Assembly: GCA_009923795.1 (NCBI GenBank)
Contig: RFSU01000007.1
Location: forward strand, 1 to 26,490
DNA from: Sphingomonadaceae bacterium
GTDB taxonomy: Bacteria > Pseudomonadota > Alphaproteobacteria > Sphingomonadales > Sphingomonadaceae
Direction of reading: 5' to 3'
DNA: 26,490 nt
Shown: piece after piece, positions 1 through 7,096 of the stretch
How positions within the stretch are numbered: position 1 is the stretch's first letter
Layout: each line of letters begins with the position of its first letter
Notes under the pieces: model-generated
Told to the model about the DNA's origin: nothing
Database searches by the model: none
The model's input: the letters and a program-made list of their open reading frames with translations, nothing else
Position numbers and translations under genes: made by a program

Positions 1-110
1 CGGACAAAGATGGAGTGGCCGATCTGTTGGAGTATGCCTTGGGAGGAAGTCCCACCAACGGGGCGGATGGGAGGACGCTGCAGACCATGACGACCACCAA
101 CGGCGGCGGC
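1..110 (+). other. Non-CrtI sequence fused in frame to crtI (probable chimeric junction)
   Basis: These bases translate as DKDGVADLLEYALGG followed by SPTNGADGRTLQTM. This is the acidic DxDGxxDLLEYALG motif that recurs near the C-termini of large secreted proteins of Verrucomicrobia and related phyla, not the segment that precedes GGTxxLVxGM in CrtI. Gly codons here include GGA three times and one Arg is AGG, unlike the GGC/CGC preference downstream. The transition falls in a low-complexity GGC repeat at about 102-110 that could have served as a false overlap. An assembly artefact is the likeliest explanation; a real recombination cannot be excluded. Confidence 0.6.
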
Positions 111-935
111 ACCAATCGGCTGGTGGCGGGCATGGTGGCGCTATTTGAACGGCTGGGCGGCACACTCCGCCTCAATGATCCAGTTGCAGAAATCGAAACC
201 GATGGAAAACGGGCGACGGGCGTCCGCACCAAAAGCGGCTGGCATCAACAGGCCGACGCTGTCGCCACCAATGGCGATTTGATGCACACCTATCGCGATC
301 TGCTGCCCAATCATCCGCGCGGAAAAAAGGCTGCGAAATCGCTTAAGAGAAAGCGGTGGTCCCCCTCGCTATTTGTGGTGCATTTCGGCCTGAAGGGCAG
401 CTTCCCAGAGATTCCGCACCACATGATCCTGTTCGGGCCGCGCTATAAGGGGCTGCTGGACGACATTTACAAAAATGGGCGCGTGCCAGAGGATTTCTCT
501 TTGTATCTGCATCACCCCAGCGTCACCGACCCGGCCATGGCGCCCGAAGGTCACTCTACCTTCTATGTGCTCGCGCCCGTTGCCCATCTCGGCAAGGCGA
601 AGGCCGATTGGGATGGGGAATTTGGGGAGGCGTTCAAGCAACGCATTCTCGATGAAGTTGCCAAGCGCCTCATCCCCGACCTGAAGGATCGGCTGGTCAC
701 CAGCTTCCATTATGCGCCAACCGATTTTGGTCGGGATTTGAATGCCCATTTGGGCAGCGCCTTCAGCTTGGAGCCGGTTCTCTGGCAAAGCGCCTATTTC
801 CGCGCGCATAACCGCGATGATGTGATCCCCAATCTCTATTTTGTCGGGGCAGGCACGCATCCGGGTGCCGGCATTCCGGGCGTGGTCGGCAGCGCGAAGG
901 CCACCGCTGCTCTCATGCTTGAAGACCTTGCCTGA
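3..935 (+). CDS. crtI: Phytoene desaturase CrtI, C-terminal part (5' partial, possibly chimeric)
   Basis: From about position 105 the frame reads as the C-terminal part of a CrtI-type FAD-dependent phytoene desaturase, which converts phytoene to neurosporene or lycopene at the membrane. Supporting stretches are GGTNRLVAGMVALFERLGG, HHMILFGPRYKGLL and the C-terminal FAD-binding signature NLYFVGAGTHPGAGIPGVVG near the end. CrtI is normally about 490-500 residues; only about 275 family-like residues are present and the N-terminal Rossmann fold lies outside. The frame is open to the window edge (codon 3-5), so the GTG at 15 is not a true start. The first ~35 residues (DKDGVADLLEYALGG...) do not resemble CrtI and look like an acidic repeat from an unrelated protein. 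It leads a plus-strand run with LOG, crtB and ispG. CrtI identity is confident; the left junction is suspect. Confidence 0.9.
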   Translation, partial: DKDGVADLLEYALGGSPTNGADGRTLQTMTTTNGGGTNRLVAGMVALFERLGGTLRLNDPVAEIETDGKRATGVRTKSGWHQQADAVATNGDLMHTYRDLLPNHPRGKKAAKSLKRKRWSPSLFVVHFGLKGSFPEIPHHMILFGPRYKGLLDDIYKNGRVPEDFSLYLHHPSVTDPAMAPEGHSTFYVLAPVAHLGKAKADWDGEFGEAFKQRILDEVAKRLIPDLKDRLVTSFHYAPTDFGRDLNAHLGSAFSLEPVLWQSAYFRAHNRDDVIPNLYFVGAGTHPGAGIPGVVGSAKATAALMLEDLA

Positions 936-962
936 GCCGCACCAGCAGGGCATGGGCGTCCC

Positions 963-1544
963 ATGAAACGCATTGCAGTCTATTGTGGATCGGCATCGCC
1001 TGCCGACCCCATCTTCATTGAAACCGCAAAGATTGTGGGGCGGACGCTGGCGGAACGCGGCATTGGCCTTGTCTATGGCGGCGGCAAACTTGGCCTCATG
1101 GGCGCAGTCGCCAATGCGGCCTCGGCCGCTGGGGGGGATGTGATCGGCGTCATCCCCGAAGCCCTGGTCGGGAGCGAAGTGGCCAATCAGGGCTGCACCG
1201 AACTTCATATTGTGCCCGGCATGCATGAACGCAAACGCATGTTTACTGACCTGTCAGATGGATTTCTGACCATTCCCGGCGGCGTCGGCACGATGGATGA
1301 ACTGTGGGAAGCGATCAGTTGGGCCCAACTGGGCTATCACCAAAAGCCGGTCGGCCTTCTCAATGTCGCTGGCTTTTATGACAAGCTGATCGATTTCAAC
1401 GCCCAGATGATCTCGACCGGATTTATCCGGGAGCAACATAAAAATATCCTCATCGCCGATGAGGATCTGGATCAGCTTTTGGAGCGGATGGAAACCTATG
1501 TCCCGCATAAGACGATCTTCGCGATGAAGGCAGAGGATCTCTAG
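963..1544 (+). CDS. LOG family protein (TIGR00730), cytokinin riboside 5'-monophosphate phosphoribohydrolase-like
   Basis: A 193-residue Rossmann-like protein of full family length. It has YGGGKLGLMG at residues 38-47, MHERK at 87-91 and the LOG signature PGGVGT with E113 at 105-113. Family members hydrolyse the N-glycosidic bond of nucleoside 5'-monophosphates (AMP or N6-prenylated AMP), releasing base and ribose 5-phosphate in the cytoplasm; many bacterial copies are probable nucleotide-pool enzymes. It starts 27 bp after crtI and ends 6 bp before crtB, so it is almost certainly co-transcribed with carotenoid genes. Whether it acts on isopentenyl-adenine nucleotides here is inference. The older 'lysine decarboxylase' label sometimes attached to this fold is wrong. 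Confidence 0.9.
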   Translation: MKRIAVYCGSASPADPIFIETAKIVGRTLAERGIGLVYGGGKLGLMGAVANAASAAGGDVIGVIPEALVGSEVANQGCTELHIVPGMHERKRMFTDLSDGFLTIPGGVGTMDELWEAISWAQLGYHQKPVGLLNVAGFYDKLIDFNAQMISTGFIREQHKNILIADEDLDQLLERMETYVPHKTIFAMKAEDL

Positions 1545-1550
1545 ACGCAC

Positions 1551-2429
1551 GTGGCGGATCGGCGCGCCCTTCTCGTTACGCAGGCGCGTGACAGCATTGC
1601 CAAGGGCTCACGCTCCTTTGCCCTCGCCTCCCGCCTGTTTGCGCCAGAAACACGAGAGCGAGCATGGCTGCTCTACAGCTGGTGCCGGGCCTGCGATGAC
1701 ATTGCCGATGGGCAGGATCATGGCGGCGCATTGAGCCGGGTGGATAACCCACAAGAACGGCTGACCTATTTGCAGAGCATGACAGAGCGTGCCCTCGCCG
1801 GTGAGCAGAAGGGCGAGCCCGTCTTTGATGCATTGGCGCTGGTTGTGGCGGAATGCCGCATTCCCCATGCTTGGCCGCGCGACCTGATTCAGGGGTTCGC
1901 GCTGGATGCCGCAGAGTTTAGCCCGCGCACCGAGGCTGATCTTTTGAAATATTGCTATCATGTCGCTGGCGTCGTTGGCCTGATGATGGCCTGCATCATG
2001 GGCGTCGCTGCTGATGATGAAGAGACGCTGTCGCGCGCCAATGATCTGGGCCTTGCCTTCCAACTGGCCAATATTGCCCGCGACATGAGCGAAGATGCCG
2101 ATGCCGGGCGCTGCTATATCCCGTCACAATGGCTTGCTGATCAGGGCATTCTGCCCGGCGAGCATATGAAACCGCAGCACCGACCCGGCATGGCCAAAAT
2201 TGCGCAGCGCATGGCCGATATGGCGGCGGCCTATGAAGCCAGCGCCCGGATTGGCGCGCGCCGCCTGCCCTTTCGGTCGCGCTGGGCGGTTTTGGCGGCG
2301 GCCGGCATTTATGGCGATATCGCCCGCGAAGTCGCCCGGCGCGGGCCTGCTGCTTGGGACAGCCGCGTTGTAACATCCAAGTCGGCAAAGTTAGGCTGGG
2401 TGGCGCGCGCCCTTTGGCAATCGCTATAA
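1551..2429 (+). CDS. crtB: Phytoene synthase CrtB (squalene/phytoene synthase family)
   Basis: A 292-residue trans-isoprenyl diphosphate synthase condensing two geranylgeranyl diphosphates into phytoene, the first committed carotenoid step. The two Asp-rich Mg2+/diphosphate motifs are present: DDIAD at residues 49-53 and RDMSEDADAGRCYIP at 177-191, with the family context AFQLANIARD just before. Translation begins at a GTG only 6 bp after the LOG stop; no strong Shine-Dalgarno is visible, consistent with coupling. With crtI upstream this gives phytoene synthesis and desaturation; cyclase, hydroxylase and ketolase genes would be outside. Squalene synthase or HpnD is less likely given the crtI linkage. 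Confidence 0.93.
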   Translation: MADRRALLVTQARDSIAKGSRSFALASRLFAPETRERAWLLYSWCRACDDIADGQDHGGALSRVDNPQERLTYLQSMTERALAGEQKGEPVFDALALVVAECRIPHAWPRDLIQGFALDAAEFSPRTEADLLKYCYHVAGVVGLMMACIMGVAADDEETLSRANDLGLAFQLANIARDMSEDADAGRCYIPSQWLADQGILPGEHMKPQHRPGMAKIAQRMADMAAAYEASARIGARRLPFRSRWAVLAAAGIYGDIAREVARRGPAAWDSRVVTSKSAKLGWVARALWQSL

Positions 2430-2447
2430 GCCTTCGCGTTTTGGGAC

Positions 2448-2477
2448 TTGGCCTGACCCCCGCCATCAGAGTATAGC
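2448..2477 (+). promoter_or_regulatory. Putative promoter for ispG
   Basis: TTGGCC (2448-2453) and TATAGC (2472-2477) are separated by 18 bp, each matching 4 of 6 sigma-70 consensus bases. The predicted start of transcription falls close to the ispG ATG at 2484, which has no evident Shine-Dalgarno. Weak evidence; ispG may also be read through from crtB. Confidence 0.28.
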
Positions 2478-2483
2478 GCAGTC

Positions 2484-3623
2484 ATGTCTTCTATTCGTCC
2501 TTGGCGCGATATCGCCCGCCGCACCTCTCGTCAGATCATGGTTGGCAAGGTGCCTGTTGGGGGCAATGCGCCGATCAGCGTTCAGACGATGACCAACACC
2601 CTCACGTCTGACGCCAAGGCGACGATTGACCAGATCCGCCGCTGCGAAGATGCGGGTGTGGATATTATTCGCGTCTCCTGCCCGGATGTGGAGTCCACAG
2701 CCGCGCTCAAGCAAATTGTCCAAGCCGCGCAGGTGCCCATCGTCGCCGATATTCATTTCCACTATAAGCGCGCGCTTGAGGCCGCGGATGCGGGGGCCGC
2801 CTGCTTGCGGATCAACCCCGGCAATATCGGCAGTGCTGAACGCGTGAATGAAGTTGTGAACGCCGCCAAGGCCAATGGCTGCGCAATCCGCATTGGCGTG
2901 AATGCTGGCAGTCTTGAGAAAGACCTGCTGGAAAAATATGGCGAACCCTGCCCCGAAGCGCTGATTGAATCCGCGCTCGACCATATCAAGCTTTTGCAGG
3001 ATCGGGATTTTCACAATTATAAAGTCGCCGTGAAGGCGTCCGACGTCTTCCTCGCCGTATCTGCCTATATGGGCTTGGCCGATGCGGTTGACTGTCCCTT
3101 GCACCTCGGCATTACCGAAGCCGGTGGACTGATTGGCGGCACGGTCAAAAGCGCGATTGGCATTGGCAACATGCTTTGGGCGGGCATTGGTGACACAATT
3201 CGCGTCTCCCTCTCCGCAGAACCGGAAGAAGAAGTCCGCGTCGGCTATGAAATTCTCAAGGCCTTGGGCCTGCGCACACGCGGCGTGCGCGTTGTCAGCT
3301 GCCCCAGCTGTGCGCGCCAAGGCTTTGACGTCATCCGCACCGTCCAGCGTCTTGAAGATGCGCTCCAGCATATCAAAACACCTATGTCGCTGTCCGTCCT
3401 GGGCTGCGTCGTCAACGGCCCTGGCGAGGCGCGGGAAACCGATATCGGCATCACCGGCGGCGGCAATGGCAAGCATATGGTCTACCTCTCTGGCGTGACC
3501 GACCATCATGTCGAGGATGCCAGCATGGTGGATCATATTGTGAAACTGGTCGAAGCCAAAGCTGCTGAGATTGAGGCGGGCACTTCGGTCAGCATGGACA
3601 GTATTCACGGGAAAGCGGCTTGA
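2484..3623 (+). CDS. ispG: 4-hydroxy-3-methylbut-2-en-1-yl diphosphate synthase IspG (GcpE)
   Basis: A 379-residue [4Fe-4S] enzyme of the methylerythritol phosphate pathway. It reduces MEcPP to HMBPP, feeding IPP and DMAPP synthesis. The cluster ligands align with the E. coli enzyme: C273 and C276 in VVSCPSCARQG, C308 in LGCVVNGPGE, and E315 as fourth ligand. The N-terminal TIM-barrel includes VGGNAPISVQTMTNT and ADIHFHYKRA. This is the compact bacterial form without the plant/Chlamydia insertion. It lies 54 bp after crtB, coupling precursor supply to the carotenoid genes physically. The bases after its stop are occupied by the vapBC promoter/operator, and no separate terminator is visible. 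Confidence 0.97.
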   Translation: MSSIRPWRDIARRTSRQIMVGKVPVGGNAPISVQTMTNTLTSDAKATIDQIRRCEDAGVDIIRVSCPDVESTAALKQIVQAAQVPIVADIHFHYKRALEAADAGAACLRINPGNIGSAERVNEVVNAAKANGCAIRIGVNAGSLEKDLLEKYGEPCPEALIESALDHIKLLQDRDFHNYKVAVKASDVFLAVSAYMGLADAVDCPLHLGITEAGGLIGGTVKSAIGIGNMLWAGIGDTIRVSLSAEPEEEVRVGYEILKALGLRTRGVRVVSCPSCARQGFDVIRTVQRLEDALQHIKTPMSLSVLGCVVNGPGEARETDIGITGGGNGKHMVYLSGVTDHHVEDASMVDHIVKLVEAKAAEIEAGTSVSMDSIHGKAA

Positions 3624-3648
3624 GCACTTTCTAGAATTTTGCTATGAA
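3620..3648 (+). promoter_or_regulatory. Promoter of vapBC
   Basis: TTGAGC (3620-3625) and TATGAA (3643-3648) have an ideal 17-bp spacer. The -35 overlaps the ispG stop codon. The -10 lies in the spacer of the 13-bp inverted repeat, so a bound VapB-VapC complex would block polymerase. Confidence 0.55.
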
Positions 3649-3659
3649 ATTCTAGAAAG
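3627..3659. promoter_or_regulatory. 13-bp perfect inverted repeat, predicted VapB operator
   Basis: CTTTCTAGAATTT (3627-3639) and AAATTCTAGAAAG (3647-3659) are perfect reverse complements around a 7-bp spacer, TGCTATG. It is AT-rich compared with its surroundings, overlaps the promoter and runs into the Shine-Dalgarno GAAAGGA (3655-3661) of the antitoxin gene. VapBC modules typically autorepress through palindromes at this place. In RNA the same arms could form a hairpin masking the ribosome site. Confidence 0.75.
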
Positions 3660-3667
3660 GACGCACC

Positions 3668-3925
3668 ATGGGCCTCAGCATCAAAAATGAAGAGACGGAA
3701 CGGCTGGTGCGTGAACTTGCGCAGCGCGAGGGCGTTGGCGTGACGACGGCGATCCATCTGGCGGTCAGCAACGAACTTGCGAAAACACTACCGCCTAAAA
3801 AGAATTGCGAAGAAATTCTGGCGGCGGTCCGCGAAATTCAGCATCGGTGGAACGCTTTTCCCGACAAAGTGTCTCCTTCTGAAGTCGATGACTGGATGTA
3901 TGACGAGAACGGGCTACCGCATTGA
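3668..3925 (+). CDS. vapB: Type II antitoxin, VapB / PSK operon transcription factor type
   Basis: An 85-residue protein starting MGLSIKNEETERLVRELAQ, the characteristic opening of the PSK_trans_fac (Rv0623-like) VapB family, with a DNA-binding N-terminal half. The C-terminal tail ends in DWMYDENGLPH, typical of the segment that wraps the PIN toxin. It would neutralise VapC and repress its own promoter. The start is set by GAAAGGA 6 bp upstream of the ATG. The stop overlaps the vapC start as TTGA, so the two are translationally coupled. Confidence 0.88.
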   Translation: MGLSIKNEETERLVRELAQREGVGVTTAIHLAVSNELAKTLPPKKNCEEILAAVREIQHRWNAFPDKVSPSEVDDWMYDENGLPH

Positions 3926-4314
3926 TCGTCGTCGATACGTCCGCGATTATGGCCATCTTGAACGGCGAGCCGGAAGCAGCGGCAATCACCGATCTGCTGT
4001 CCTTAGCGGATGACCTCATCATGGCAGCACCGACAAAATTTGAGCTCCTCATGGTTGCAGTTGGGCGAAAGGAAGAGCCCGGACGGGACATGGCGGAAGC
4101 GCTTCTCGCCCAGTTCAACATGGTCGTCGCCCCATGGACCGATGAGCATGCCCGCCTTGCCGCCGATGCTTTTCTTCGTTTCGGCAAGGGTCGGCATAGG
4201 GCGGCCTTGAATTTTGGGGACTGCATGTCCTACGCGCTGGCCAAATCGGTTGATGCGCCCTTGCTGTTCAAGGGCAATGACTTTGCCGAAACAGATGTGA
4301 AGGCCGCTTTATGA
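3922..4314 (+). CDS. vapC: Type II toxin VapC, PIN-domain ribonuclease
   Basis: A 130-residue PIN-domain protein. The four acidic metal-binding positions expected of VapC are present: D5 (VVDTSAIMAIL), E41 (KFELLMV), D100 (NFGDCMSYALA) and D120 (KGNDFAETD). VapC toxins are Mg2+-dependent RNases that usually cleave tRNA or the rRNA sarcin-ricin loop; the target cannot be told from sequence. The start is TTG at 3922, overlapping the vapB TGA by 4 bp; this choice gives the canonical MIVVDTSA N-terminus. All catalytic residues are intact, so the toxin is probably functional. The stop overlaps the following acetyltransferase start by 4 bp. Confidence 0.9.
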   Translation: MIVVDTSAIMAILNGEPEAAAITDLLSLADDLIMAAPTKFELLMVAVGRKEEPGRDMAEALLAQFNMVVAPWTDEHARLAADAFLRFGKGRHRAALNFGDCMSYALAKSVDAPLLFKGNDFAETDVKAAL

Positions 4315-4790
4315 CACTTTCTCTGCGCGTCGCAACGCGTGACGATATTCCCCTCATCGCCCAGTTCATCCGCGCGCTGGCCGACTATGAAAAGCTGCTG
4401 GATGAGGTGCGGCTGGATGAAGGCGTGCTCGCTGAAAAGCTGTTTGGGCCGCGCCCTTATGCTGAGGTTTTAATTGGGGAGATTGATGGACAGCCACAAG
4501 GCTTTGCCCTGTTCTTCCATAACTTTTCCACCTTCGAAGGACGGCCCGGAATTTATCTGGAAGATTTGTTCGTGACGCCGGAGGCGCGGGGCAGCGGCCT
4601 TGGCACGGCCCTTCTCGCTGAACTCGCCCGACTGGCCGTAGACCGCGATTGCGCGCGGCTCGAATGGTCTGTGCTGGATTGGAACGAACCCTCAATCGGT
4701 TTTTACAAGGCGCTGGGGGCCAAGCCGATGGAGGAATGGACTGTCTTCCGCCTAGATGGCGCCGCACTGACAAATCTTGCCGCCCGCTGA
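4311..4790 (+). CDS. GNAT family N-acetyltransferase, spermidine/diamine acetyltransferase-like
   Basis: A 159-residue single-domain GNAT. The acetyl-CoA pyrophosphate loop is RGSGLGTALL at about residues 93-102, preceded by GRPGIYLEDLFVTPE. The C-terminal EWSVLDWNEPSIGFYKALGA with EEWTVFRLDG is the pattern of SSAT/diamine acetyltransferase-like proteins, so a small amine such as a polyamine is a plausible acceptor; this is family inference. Its ATG overlaps the vapC stop (ATGA, 4311-4314), placing it in the vapBC transcript. It lacks an RHH partner and does not look like an AtaT/TacT toxin. It abuts the convergent GST gene with no intergenic base. Confidence 0.82.
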   Translation: MTLSLRVATRDDIPLIAQFIRALADYEKLLDEVRLDEGVLAEKLFGPRPYAEVLIGEIDGQPQGFALFFHNFSTFEGRPGIYLEDLFVTPEARGSGLGTALLAELARLAVDRDCARLEWSVLDWNEPSIGFYKALGAKPMEEWTVFRLDGAALTNLAAR

Positions 4791-5477
4791 TCAGCCGGTG
4801 CGATAATCGGCGATTACCTCTCCGCAGTCCCGAAGCTCCTCCTCATGGGTGATTTCGCGCCAGCTTTCGAGCAAAGCCTCTTCTTCCCATTGGCGCATCG
4901 CGGGATGCGCCAGAATATGGTCAACCCACGCCTGACCGGCTTCACCCACATCCAGCCCATAGGTGCGCACCCGAAAGGCCACAGGCGCGAAAAAAGCATC
5001 CGCCGCGCTAAAGGCAGCGCCCGCCAAATATGGCCCGCCAAAACGCGCCAGCCCCTCGGCCCAAAGCTCCCGAAGGCGCGCCACATCCCCGGCCAATGCG
5101 TCGGACATGGGCTTTGGCTTCACGCGGACGCCGACATTCATCGTGCACTCATTGCGCAGCGCCACAAAGCCCGCATGCATTTCAACGACGGCGCTTTGCG
5201 CCCAAGCGCGGGCATCCGCATCCTCCGGCCAAACCTGTGGAAAGCGATCCGCAAGATAAAGGGTAATGCCCAGCGAGTCATAAATCGTGCGGCCAGCATC
5301 CTGCAAAACAGGTACTTTGCCGGTTGGCGAAAAGGCACGAAACTCGGCATAATTATTCGGCTTTAGAAATGGCTCCAGCCGATCTTCAAATTTTATGCCC
5401 AGCGCCTTCATCAACAACCAGGGGCGCAGGCTCCAGCTGCTGTAATTCCGATTTGCGGTGATCAGAACAGGCCGCAT
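4791..5477 (-). CDS. Glutathione S-transferase family protein
   Basis: A 228-residue GST with an N-terminal thioredoxin-like domain (MRPVLITANRNYSSWSLRPW, with Ser residues where the GSH-activating residue is expected; PTGKVPVL with its cis-Pro; DSLGITLYL as the GSH-binding turn) and an all-helical C-terminal domain. It likely conjugates or isomerises an electrophile with glutathione; the substrate is unknown. The start is taken as the ATG at 5477, which overlaps the upstream VIT stop (TGATG). A GTG three bases earlier (5480) would add one residue. It is the last gene of the SMP-30 - VIT - GST minus-strand run, and its stop abuts the convergent GNAT stop at the palindrome TGATCA. Confidence 0.88.
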   Translation of the reverse strand: MRPVLITANRNYSSWSLRPWLLMKALGIKFEDRLEPFLKPNNYAEFRAFSPTGKVPVLQDAGRTIYDSLGITLYLADRFPQVWPEDADARAWAQSAVVEMHAGFVALRNECTMNVGVRVKPKPMSDALAGDVARLRELWAEGLARFGGPYLAGAAFSAADAFFAPVAFRVRTYGLDVGEAGQAWVDHILAHPAMRQWEEEALLESWREITHEEELRDCGEVIADYRTG

Positions 5478-6175
5478 CACATCACCACCGTTCCAAAGAC
5501 TTTACCAATTGCGGCGGTCGCCGCCATGGCGAATGCCCCCCAAAAGGTCACCCGCAAGACCGCACGCCCCATGGGCGCACCGCCCATTTTGGCCCCCGTT
5601 GCACCCAGCACCGCGAGGAACAACAGGGAGGCAGCCGCAATCCCATATTCAACGCCCGCACGCGGCGCGAGCCAGGTCACCAACAGCGGAAGGGCCGCCC
5701 CAATGGAAAAGGCGGTTGCCGATGCCCAAGCGGCCTGAATCGGGCGCGCCGACATTTCTTCGGTTAGCCCCAATTCATCGCGCAAATGCGCCTTCAACGC
5801 ATCTTTTTCCATGAGCTGATGCGTCACCTGCTCGGCCAAAGCCCGGTCCAGTCCCCGACTTTCATAAATGCGAACCAACTCTTCGCGCTCATGCTCAGGG
5901 TCGGTTGTCAGTTCATGCTTTTCCTTGGCAATGTCCGCCGCTTCGGCATCTGCCTGCGAGCTGACGGACACATATTCGCCCGCCGCCATCGACATGGCCC
6001 CAGCAACCAGCCCGGCAATGCCCGTCAACAGGATGGATTGCGCATTGGCCCCGGCGGCAGCTGCGCCAATAACGAGGCTGGAGGTCGACACAATCCCGTC
6101 ATTCGCACCGAGAACCGACGCCCGAAGCCAGCCAATGCGCTCCAGCAAATGGGTCTCAGTGTGAATGCGGGGCAT
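5477..6175 (-). CDS. VIT1/CCC1 family transporter (iron/manganese)
   Basis: A 232-residue membrane protein. Two N-terminal helices carry the signature GANDGIVSTSSLVIG (23-37) and GAMSMAAGEYVSVSSQ (59-74). An acidic, His-containing cytoplasmic region (about 75-145) resembles the VIT metal-binding domain, followed by three more hydrophobic segments (about 147-170, 176-197, 205-231). Eukaryotic VIT1/CCC1 exports Fe2+ or Mn2+ to the vacuole; bacterial homologues probably handle these metals at the inner membrane. It starts 3 bp after the SMP-30-like stop and overlaps the GST start, so it is operonic. Confidence 0.92.
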   Translation of the reverse strand: MPRIHTETHLLERIGWLRASVLGANDGIVSTSSLVIGAAAAGANAQSILLTGIAGLVAGAMSMAAGEYVSVSSQADAEAADIAKEKHELTTDPEHEREELVRIYESRGLDRALAEQVTHQLMEKDALKAHLRDELGLTEEMSARPIQAAWASATAFSIGAALPLLVTWLAPRAGVEYGIAAASLLFLAVLGATGAKMGGAPMGRAVLRVTFWGAFAMAATAAIGKVFGTVVM

Positions 6176-6178
6176 AGA

Positions 6179-7096
6179 TTAATACTCCAATTTCAGGCCG
6201 GGTCGTTTCCAGCGGGTTTTGGCGAGACGCCCGGTGCCCGATAGGCAGATCCAAGCATCCATCATGTCCGCGCCGCCAAAGCAAATATTGGTGGTGAAAA
6301 TGTCATCGGTCGCGACAAATTCCACCAACTCGCCTTCGGGGGAAATCACCGAAATCCCGCATTCGCCAATGGTCGCGACGCAGATATTGCCATTTGCTTC
6401 CATCGCAAGGCTATCAAAGAATTTATATCCTGCCGGGCGGTAGATCGGGATGCCGGGGCCGCCGGGGCCGGCCGCATCATCCACCTTGCCGGGGGCAATG
6501 ACGTTGAAGGCCATCAAGCGACAGGTATAGGTTTCTGCCGCATAGAGCCTTTTGCCATCGGGCGAGAGGCCGACGCCATTGGGGTTATTTGAGGGGAAGA
6601 TGACTTCTTCGAGGAAGCTGCCATCGGTCTTGCCATAAAAAATCCCGACAATGTCATGGCACCGCTGCGCATAATCGACCTTGCCATGATCGGTGAACCA
6701 AAAGCCGCCATGCGCATCAAACACAATGTCATTCGGCCCGCGCAGGACGCAGCCAAAGTCGCCGGATTTATGCAGAATCTCGACCTCACCGGTATCGATA
6801 TCGATCCGTTCAATCCGGCCACCGGAATAATCATCGGCAATGCCGTGCGGCGCGCGCATGCCGTTCGACTCGCTCCAGTTAAAGCCGCCATTATTGGTGC
6901 AGTAGAGCTTGCCATCCGGCCCCAGCGCCAAGCCATTAGGGCCACCGCCCGGCCGCGCCACCACGTCTTTACGGCCATCTGGCCAAATGCGTGTGATCTG
7001 CCCCGTGGCAATTTCCGTCAGGATAACGCTGCCATCCGGCATGGCGACGGGACCTTCTGGAAAGGCAAGACCTTCTGCAACTATATCCATGACCAT
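6179..7096 (-). CDS. SMP-30/gluconolactonase/LRE family protein
   Basis: A 305-residue six-bladed beta-propeller of the SMP-30 type. Visible metal-site candidates are E14 in AFPEGP, N122 in GPNDIVFD and N173 in NPNGVGLSPDGKRLYAAE; a Glu stands where regucalcin has its last Asp ligand. Family members are divalent-metal lactonases (gluconolactonase and related), cytoplasmic unless a signal peptide is present, and none is visible here. The ATG at 7096 has a strong Shine-Dalgarno (AAGGGGAGA) close upstream. It is the first gene of the run with the VIT transporter and GST. The exact lactone substrate is not predictable. Confidence 0.85.
   Translation of the reverse strand: MVMDIVAEGLAFPEGPVAMPDGSVILTEIATGQITRIWPDGRKDVVARPGGGPNGLALGPDGKLYCTNNGGFNWSESNGMRAPHGIADDYSGGRIERIDIDTGEVEILHKSGDFGCVLRGPNDIVFDAHGGFWFTDHGKVDYAQRCHDIVGIFYGKTDGSFLEEVIFPSNNPNGVGLSPDGKRLYAAETYTCRLMAFNVIAPGKVDDAAGPGGPGIPIYRPAGYKFFDSLAMEANGNICVATIGECGISVISPEGELVEFVATDDIFTTNICFGGADMMDAWICLSGTGRLAKTRWKRPGLKLEY

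Noticed and set aside
2466..3608. A 380-codon open frame antisense to ispG
   Set aside because: It mirrors the ispG codon phase (GC-rich third positions leave the antisense frame open), has no recognisable domain, and ispG is certain.
6448..6475. GGGGCCGCCGGGGCCGG-type repeat
   Set aside because: It is coding sequence for a Gly-Pro-rich loop in the SMP-30-like protein, not a regulatory repeat.
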